A stretch of DNA of 22,500 nucleotides from Nymphaea colorata. Taxonomy: Eukaryota; Streptophyta; Magnoliopsida; Nymphaeales; Nymphaeaceae. The notes under the pieces were generated by a model. The model did no database searches, was not told the origin of the DNA, and saw only the letters and a program-made list of their open reading frames with translations. This document shows, piece after piece, positions 16,084 through 22,500 of this stretch; position 1 is the stretch's first letter, and each line of letters begins with the position of its first letter. The translations under genes were made by a program, and so were the position numbers. The stretch is from the NCBI RefSeq assembly GCF_008831285.2, contig NW_022205203.1:1-22500 (forward strand), in the 5' to 3' direction.

Positions 16084-16424
16084 AACAAATATTTTGTTCT
16101 TAGAATAATATCATTTTTATTGAGTTATTTCTTGAAGGGAAAAAATCAAGAAAGAGGGTAGGTAAAAAAGTCCTTCTTTCTTTGAATTCCCCCAATCAAA
16201 GATCCTTCAATTGTCAAATTGAATTATACGGAATCATACTTTCATACAATATCTTAATTATCTTAATTTAATTATATGTAATGATCAATGAATTTAGTTT
16301 TATTCCGGATTTACACGTGTCGAATCTCAGCAACAACTTCTTTCTTCCATAGATACTGGGCTGGAATTGACGAACACCCCGATACCAATATTAATGTATA
16401 TTCGTGTTTGAATAGAAACATAAA
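16084..16424. other. psbK-trnQ intergenic spacer
   Basis: A 341-bp AT-rich spacer between divergent psbK and trnQ. It probably contains the promoters for both. I saw a TATAAT on the minus strand (16223-16228) but no well-spaced -35 box, so I make no firm promoter call. Confidence 0.6.
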
Positions 16425-16496
16425 TGGGGCGTGGCCAAGCGGTAAGGCAACGGGTTTTGGTCCTGTTACTCGGAGGTTCGAATCCTTCCGTCCCAG
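16425..16496 (+). tRNA. trnQ-UUG: tRNA-Gln (UUG)
   Basis: A 72-base tRNA starts TGGGGCGTGGCCAAGCGG and ends CCGTCCCAG. The anticodon loop GTTTTGGTC contains TTG, giving UUG for glutamine CAA/CAG. The acceptor stem TGGGGCG/CGTCCCA has one G-T wobble, and the T arm has GGTTCGAATCC. In plastids tRNA-Gln is charged through the Glu-tRNA amidotransferase route. Confidence 0.97.
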
Positions 16497-16630
16497 ATTA
16501 ATTCCATCTTAACTCAACAAATATTATTTGTTCTCTTTAATCATCTAAATTTCTATTTAGGAGGTTCATGTTGGATACAATGTAATCGTAATCTATTCTT
16601 TATTTCTAGTTTTTTCTTTCTAGTTTGGTT

Positions 16631-16664
16631 TTAATGTTAATGATTTTTTAATGTTAATGATTCT
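16631..16664. repeat. 17-bp tandem repeat, two copies
   Basis: TTAATGTTAATGATTTT (16631-16647) is followed at once by TTAATGTTAATGATTCT (16648-16664), differing at one base. This is a typical slippage duplication in a plastid spacer. Confidence 0.85.
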
Positions 16665-17295
16665 TTCTGAATTAGACTTTACCTTTCTATTCTGTATTCT
16701 GTTCCTACACACGGAATTCACTTTCAATGACTGACACACGTATGAAAAATCCATGATTTTGGTATAGGCGTGGGGGGAGCATAGACATAGATCCGTTGAA
16801 AAGATATTTTTTTGATTTAATTCAAAATTGGATTATTCAGTCTATGTCCGTACCGTTCATATTGGAGTTGGTTAGTCAAAAGAAACTTATGCTTGAATCC
16901 AGAAAATTCTGATTCCTGCATGATCCATTCTGAGTCGAAATGTGAAAGAAACCTCTTCTATCTTCTAACTTTGAATTAATGGTAAAGCAGATATGGTAAT
17001 CGTATCTCATTTAATAATTATCCCAATTGAGAATTCATTTTATTTGGATTCTAATGAGGGTTCGAGTTCGTGGTACCAATTCCATCAACGGGATTCGAGT
17101 TCCTAAGACTGGACTCAAATGAAAAAATGGGAATAAAAAACGGATCTGGACCTTTTTTGTTTTGCACTTATACGTGTCTGGTACTGGTATAGCACGCAGC
17201 TTACACAGCTTATAAGAAAAGAAGATTCTTTTGTTGGTTGACCGGGTATGCATGATTCATAATATAATCCAGATGAAATGTTTTTAGATATGTGA

Positions 17296-17676
17296 TGTGC
17301 TGATCAACAATGGAAGGTATCAATTGAAATATCTGTGGCTATTCCCGATTTCATCAACAAACAATCAAGTTCAATAGGAATAGATGCATTGTATTGTACC
17401 CAATTTGCATCTGGTTCTAATGAACTGATGAATAATGGAATTGTAAATCCATTGGTAGGCAGAATCGCGGATTTAATTTACTTGACTTTATCGAACGACT
17501 CTGGAAGCAAAAAAGCAGAATATGCCGAAAAGAAGCATGCCACCCTTTTGTATTGTTATTGTTCTATTTCAGTAAGAACAAACAACAAACAGTCTTTGGT
17601 TTCGGTCAGAAATTTCTGTGATGCCTTAAAATATCCACGATTACCCGCGGTAACAGCTGTATATATAACATAACCC
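17296..17676 (+). other. unassigned open reading frame in the trnQ-rps16 spacer
   Basis: The frame is open for about 126 codons between TGA at 17293-17295 and TAA at 17674-17676. It has no ATG near its start; the first plausible start is a GTG at 17335. Part of the translation reads GIVNPLVGRIADLIYLTL. I recognise no family. The minus strand over the same region also shows moderately long open stretches, interrupted by stops. Without homology the safest view is non-coding spacer or a decayed gene. Confidence 0.2.
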
Positions 17677-17877
17677 GATGGATACCAAAGATCATGCTGC
17701 TTTGATTCTGATATTCTCAATCAGATTCAAGAATGAATCGAGGACGTTCACTTTATCTTATTTACTTTACTGTGTCTTTTTTATTCATTTTTTGACTTTT
17801 ACTATATTTCTTATTATGTTTGATGCTCATGAACAAAGAAATGAAATTAGTTTTAGATTTTGTTTCTCGTCCCATTT

Positions 17878-17913
17878 ATCTGGTTTAGACAGTTGATCTG
17901 GTTTAGACAGTTG
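17878..17913. repeat. perfect 18-bp tandem repeat, two copies
   Basis: The unit ATCTGGTTTAGACAGTTG occurs at 17878-17895 and again at 17896-17913 with no difference. It is a recent slippage duplication and a likely copy-number marker. Confidence 0.9.
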
Positions 17914-18563
17914 ATGATTTAAGGAAAAGCAAAATTAAATTTCATGTTATTATGATGATCAAAATGATCAAATTGACGTCTAAGAGATATCCGTAATTAC
18001 AGTTATTCGTTGTGATTGCACAGACTTGCTGATTGATTCAGAGATCAAATTGAGTCTTTACGGAAGAACTGCTTTCCACCAATAGCAATGATGGCAAAGT
18101 ACGAGATTTTTTTATGTGAAACCATTTTTCATGAATCCTTGATACTCGATGAAGTCTGAGATTAGTTAATTTATCATTTACCATCAAACCACTTTGGCCC
18201 TTTCTGGTTCATTGGAATGGCTTAATCAGTTACTAACTCATTCTTTTCCGGTATTGGAAATCCAATTAAAGATCTTTAGTTTAGCTTAGTCGTTCGAGCA
18301 AGAATTGGCTCATTTCACTCATGACTGATTGTCACAAATGATCAGGTTGTTAACTAACTTCTTGTTTATTCGTCTTTCTTATAAATGGTGAAATAAATGA
18401 TTCATACGCTAGAATCAGGGGGCAAACTGGATACTTGTTAGATATACATATGCGTCCATGGAGAATATTAAAAAATAGAATAAAGATCAATCAATGACTA
18501 TTCATGATTTAATTCCATATTGAATCAATCCCGTACCGATTCCGAATTATAGGAATTTTTGTT

Positions 18564-19669
18564 ATGGTAAAACTTCGTTTGAAACGATGTGGTAGAAGGC
18601 AACGTGCGACTTGAATGACATGATCGGCTGTGGATTTTTACATCCATCATCTTCAATGAGGATGCTCTTGGCTCGACATATTTTGTTCTGTTTCACCATT
18701 ACTCCACGATGTTGGGTTGTAATGTAAATAAAATAGTACATGATGGAGCTCGAGAATAAATGATTATCAGAGGCAGGATCTAGGGTTAGTGCCAATTAAT
18801 AATTTGGAACGACTTCGTAAGTATATCTTCGATATAGAAAAGGTCAAATTGGACCGACTTTTCTATAAAAAAAAAGTTTGCTGTAATTGGTGAGACTATT
18901 TCGATGATAAAGAAGTGTATCACAGGGGAATTAATGGAATTGAATCGTTCGTATGATTCTTCGACGTAAAGAAATAGCCAAAAGGTATGTTGCTGCCGTT
19001 CCGGAAGATTAAAGATCACCGAAGTAATGTCTAAACCTAATGATTCAAGGATAAGTGATTCCAAAACAAGAAAACACCATTTTCAATGATTGTCTCAATC
19101 AAGTGGATTGGATCATAATAAGTAAGAAATGGAAATATATTCCAGACGAGACAAAAAAGGGGTTATAGACCGCTCAATAAATATTTATTTAAGGATTTTT
19201 TAAGGATTTCTTTTTTAGTCCTTTGAGAATTACCCAACTTGAGTTATGAGGACGAATGATATTTTTATTTTATAGGAAGGAAGAAGGAAAAAAGACGACT
19301 TCAATCATAATTTAATTGATGATTTCAAGGATCCGTTTGCTATAGATTTATATCCATCAATTTTAATCATTCTTTCTCGAGCCGTATGAGGAGAAAACTT
19401 CCTATACGTTTCCAGGGGGGGGGGTATTGCCCATCGATCTATCCCAATGAGCCACCTATCGAATCATTGCAATTGATGTCAGATCCCGAAGAGAGGGAAG
19501 AGATCTTCGGAAAGTAGGCTTTTACGACCCGATAAAGAATCAAACTTATTTAAATGTTCCTGCTATTCTATATTTCCTTGAAAAAGGAGCTCAACCCACG
19601 GGAACTGTTCATGATATTTCAAAAAAGGCAGAGGTATTTAAGGAACTTCGAGTTAATCAAACAAAATGA
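18564..19669 (+). CDS. rps16: plastid 30S ribosomal protein S16, split gene
   Basis: rps16 encodes small-subunit ribosomal protein S16. Exon 1 is 18564-18603 (40 bp, [13 protein letters not shown]) and exon 2 is 19449-19669 (221 bp). They join within codon 14 as CGA (Arg), and translation continues [20 protein letters not shown] to the stop TGA at 19667. The product is 86 residues, matching the family. There are no frame breaks, so the gene appears functional; it has been lost or pseudogenised in several other plant lineages. The intron (18604-19448) begins GTGCG and ends CCCAAT. The gene lies between trnQ and trnK on the same strand as both. Confidence 0.96.
18604..19448 (+). other. rps16: rps16 group II intron
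   Basis: An 845-bp group II intron begins GTGCGACTTG and ends in AT. Domain V is visible at about 19379-19412 (GAGCCGTATGAGGAG, AAAACTTCC, TATACGTTTC). A G10 run at 19415-19424 separates it from the final stem. No internal gene is present. The short minus-strand open frames across it are accidental. Confidence 0.93.
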
Positions 19670-20495
19670 AATTAATGAAATCAAAAGATGGACCGGTATA
19701 GTAGCTAGTTCTAGTTTTGTTTAATTGTTTCTTCGCCACTCTCTTGCTATATTCATACCTATTCGCTATTGTTCCTATATGGTTTGAGATAATGTAAGGA
19801 CAAAGAATGACAAAGAATCTCTTTGTCTTTTTATATTTATATGAATATGAGAGGGATAGAAAAAGGATTATATTATATGTCATAACTGAAATCCATGAAA
19901 TTATGGGATTACCATTAATCTGATGGTTTTCCTTGGACTCCCTCACCTCAAGAAACAAGAGGTGAATCTTGGGGCCTATAGTGATAGTGAATAAATACGA
20001 TATTCTTTTTTACCTACTTCTTCTTTACTTCACTTCATTTTCATTTCTTGTAGTGCCAATCTAACACAAGGCCTTATCTTATTTATATTTAGTTTATTTA
20101 TTGTATTTTGTTTGATTTGATTTCCCAATATTTCGTTGTATTGACAATGGTCTCTCGAACGAATAGAATACAATAGAATTCGATCGTAGATAAATCGATC
20201 TATTCTTGCGGTTTCATAGGTTTGGTTTTTTACTTCATTCAAAGGATTGGTTTGAGGGATCGTCTGTGACACAGGAAGTCTTTTTTTTTATTTACTAAAG
20301 CTATACTTATCTGTGAATCTGCTCTTCTTTATTGTATAGATTTTTTAGAATCATAGTTTCTTCTAAACTTGCTGTTATTCTTATGCTTATGTTAGTTCAA
20401 TGTTTTGACTTGACTGGTTCCGGTAATTTTGACTTGACTGGTTCCGGTAATCAAATCTCTTGATTTTTATTTCGATCGTAATTAGATCCTTATCT
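19670..20495. other. rps16-trnK intergenic spacer
   Basis: An 826-bp AT-rich spacer without a recognisable gene; its minus-strand open frames of 80-101 codons are rich in A/T-driven residues and look accidental. A perfect 24-bp tandem repeat (20403-20450) lies 45 bases before the trnK 5' exon. Confidence 0.75.
20403..20450. repeat. perfect 24-bp tandem repeat, two copies
   Basis: A 24-bp unit starting TTTTGACTTGACTGG and ending CCGGTAA occurs at 20403-20426 and 20427-20450 without differences. It lies just upstream of trnK, where promoter elements are expected, so duplication could duplicate a TTGACT -35-like box. That effect is inference. Confidence 0.9.
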
Positions 20496-20532
20496 GGGTT
20501 GCTAACTCAACGGTAGAGTACTCGGCTTTTAA
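20496..20532 (+). tRNA. trnK-UUU: tRNA-Lys (UUU), 5' exon
   Basis: The 37-base 5' exon reads GGGTTGCTAACTCAACGG through CTCGGCTTTTAA, ending just after the UUU anticodon. The intron follows with GTGCGGC. The 3' exon is beyond the window end, so the gene is partial here. matK lies inside this intron, as in nearly all land plants. Confidence 0.95.
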
Positions 20533-21269
20533 GTGCGGCTATGATCTTTTACACATTTGGATGAAGCGGATTCGTCCATACCATCGGTAGAGTTTGTAAG
20601 ACCACGACTGATCCTGAAAGGGAATGAATGGAAAAAACAGCATGTCGTATCAATGGATAACTCTGAGAATACTTCATTCTTATCTGGTCATATCAGATCG
20701 GTAAAAAATGTCCTTTTGATTCTTAGCTAGAACGGTTCAAAATTCATTCACAGTTGGGTCAAGTGAATAAATGGATAGAGCTATATGGCTCCAATTATAA
20801 GGAAAAACCAAAAGCAACGAGTTTCCGTTCTTATCTGAATTCGAACGAATACCCGATCTAATTAGACGTTAAAAATATATTAGTGCCTGATGCGGGAAAG
20901 GGCTCTCCTGCGAGTGGATCATTGATTCCTTTAAAAAAAAATCCTAACTATTCACTGTTCTCCATTAGTTACTGGAGTGTAACCAAATGTGTATAAGAAA
21001 CGGTGTACTGATAAATATAACTCATTCCAAAGTCAGAAGAGCGATCGGGTTGCAAAAATAAAGGATTTCTAATACACAATCTCTTGTAACTATACCCAAA
21101 CACGAACGAGTTGGATGGAAAAAGAGAGGATGCGTTGATTAGACGTCTTGTCTCCAGGTATATCAGTTTTTATGATATACCTTGTTAGGACCATATCGCA
21201 CTATGTATTGATTATTTAATAACCCAAGAAATCCTCCCCCGCATGCGGTTCAAGTTTCATTGCAAACAA
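20533..21269 (+). other. trnK-UUU: trnK group II intron, 5' part before matK
   Basis: The intron begins GTGCGGCTATGATC, a group II 5' end. The 737 bases before matK hold domains I-III and the upstream part of domain IV; no gene is seen in them. The intron continues past matK and out of the window. Confidence 0.9.
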
Positions 21270-22500
21270 ATGGATAAATTGCAAGACGAATTGCAAGGCT
21301 ATTTAGAAATAGATAGATACCGGAAACAGCGCTTCTTATATCCACTTCTTTTTCGGGAGTATATCTATGCACTTGCTCATGATCATGGTTTAAATAGTTC
21401 GATTTTTTATGAACCCACGGAAAATTTAGGTTATGACAATGACAATAAATCTAGTTCACTAATTGTGAAACGCTTAATTACTCGACTGCATCAACAGAAT
21501 CATTTGACCATTTCGGTTAATGATTCTAGGTTCGTTGGGCCCAACAGGAGTTTTTATTCTCAAACGATACCAGAGGGTTTTGCAGGAATTATGGAAATTC
21601 CATTCTCGGTGCGATTAGTATCTTCCCTAGAAAGAGAAAGAATAGCAAAATATCAGTATCAGAATTTACGATCTATTCATTCAATATTTCCCTTTTTAGA
21701 GGACAAATTATCACATTTATATTATGTTTCAGATATACTAATACCCTACCCAATCCATCTGGAAATCTTGCTTCAAACTCTCCGCACTCGGATACGAGAT
21801 GCTCCTTCTTTGCATTTATTGAGATGTTTTCTACACGAGCATCATAATTGGAATAGCCTTATTACTTCAAATAAATCCATTTCCATTTTTTCAAAGGAAA
21901 ATCAAAGATTATTCTTGTTCTTGTATAATTCTCATGTATATGAATGCGAATCCGTATTAGTTTTCCTTCGTAAACAATCCTCTCATTTACGGTCAATATC
22001 TTCTCTAGCCTTCTTGAGAGAACACATTTTTATGGAAAAATAAAACATCTTGTAGTGACGCCTCGTAATGATTCTCAAAGGACCCTGCCCCTCTGGTTCT
22101 TCAAGGAACCTTTGATGCATTATGTTAGGTATCAAGGAAAATCAATTATGGCTTCAAGGTGTACTAATTTACTGATGAAGAAATGGAAATATTACCTTGT
22201 CAATTTCTGGCAATGTCATTTTCACTTATGGTCTCAACCGGGTAGGATCCATATAAATGAATTATCCAATCATTCTTTCTCTTTTCTGGGCTATCTTTCA
22301 GGTGTACGACTAACGCCTTGGGTGATAAGGAGTCAAATGCTAGAGAATTCATTTATGATCGATACTGCTATTAAGAGATTCGATACAATAGTCCCAATTT
22401 TTCCTCTGATTGGATCGTTGGTTAAAGCAAAATTCTGTAACGTATCAGGGTATCCTATTAGTAAGTCAGTCTGGGCCGATTCGTCGGATTCTGATATTAT
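21270..22500 (+). CDS. matK: group II intron maturase K, 5' part (one apparent frameshift)
   Basis: matK encodes the plastid maturase that binds and helps splice group IIA introns, including those of trnK, rps16 and atpF. I start at 21270 ([20 protein letters not shown]), the usual matK N-terminus. An in-frame ATG at 21243 would add nine unconserved residues. Conserved blocks include [20 protein letters not shown] (21-40), [13 protein letters not shown] and [11 protein letters not shown]. The frame breaks near 22011-22014, after residue 248, where one missing base would give [15 protein letters not shown]. The next frame is then open to the window end ([34 protein letters not shown]). About 410 of some 510 codons are present; domain X is outside the window. 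A 6-bp duplication (21651-21662) adds Tyr-Gln. From memory, the sequence is closest to water-lily MatK. Confidence 0.95.

Larger units (their letters stand above)
16497..18563. other. trnQ-rps16 intergenic spacer
   Basis: This 2.07-kb spacer is at the long end for angiosperms. I found no recognisable gene. It holds a 17-bp imperfect tandem repeat (16631-16664), an 18-bp perfect tandem repeat (17878-17913) and an open frame of about 126 codons (17296-17676) with no ATG near its start and no family I recognise. In gymnosperms chlB lies in this neighbourhood, but no convincing chlB remnant could be seen. Confidence 0.75.

Noticed and set aside
16288-16512. 74-codon open frame across trnQ
   Set aside because: It runs through the tRNA gene and is an artefact of overlapping frames.
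17296-17676. Remnant of chlB
   Set aside because: chlB occurs near here in gymnosperms, and a short IADL-Y stretch resembles part of it, but flanking residues do not align, so the match is likely chance.
21243-21269. Upstream ATG start for matK
   Set aside because: It adds nine residues without similarity to MatK; the usual N-terminus begins at 21270.

Overview
This window is a stretch of the large single-copy region of a land-plant plastid genome, read so that rpoC1 lies at the left end and matK at the right. The gene content and order (rpoC1-rpoC2-rps2-atpI-atpH-atpF-atpA / trnR-trnG / trnS / psbI-psbK / trnQ / rps16 / trnK-matK) is the ancestral seed-plant arrangement seen in most angiosperms. 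The MatK reading frame looks, from memory, most like that of water lilies (Nymphaeales), so an early-diverging angiosperm is my best guess. No alignment could be run to test that.

Layout. Positions 1-2153 hold the 3' part of the rpoC1 group II intron and its complete exon 2. rpoC2 follows (2294-6498), then rps2 (6672-7382), atpI (7608-8353), atpH (9665-9910), intron-containing atpF (10289-11580) and atpA (11649-13172), all on the plus strand. On the minus strand come trnR-UCU and split trnG-UCC (13306-14339). trnS-GCU (plus) is followed by psbI and psbK (minus). trnQ-UUG, split rps16, the trnK-UUU 5' exon and the start of matK are all plus. The window ends inside matK, so the trnK 3' exon is not seen.

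Function. rpoC1 and rpoC2 encode the beta' and beta'' subunits of the plastid-encoded RNA polymerase. rps2 and rps16 encode small-subunit ribosomal proteins. atpI/H/F/A encode the a, c, b and alpha subunits of the thylakoid ATP synthase. psbI and psbK encode small membrane subunits of photosystem II. The tRNAs serve plastid translation, and MatK is the maturase for plastid group IIA introns, which include several in this window.

The most notable feature is technical. Eleven single-base losses break the frames of rpoC1 (4), rpoC2 (4), atpI (1), psbK (1) and matK (1). Almost all can be placed in a short homopolymer, and full-length conserved protein sequence resumes in the next frame each time. 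Six other proteins and all tRNAs are intact. This looks like base-calling or assembly error, not gene decay. I found no undescribed biological system. The items most worth a second look are a PPR10-like site before atpH, probable C-to-U editing codons in rps2, several perfect short tandem repeats, a GC-rich hairpin between trnG and trnS, and an unexplained open frame in the long trnQ-rps16 spacer.
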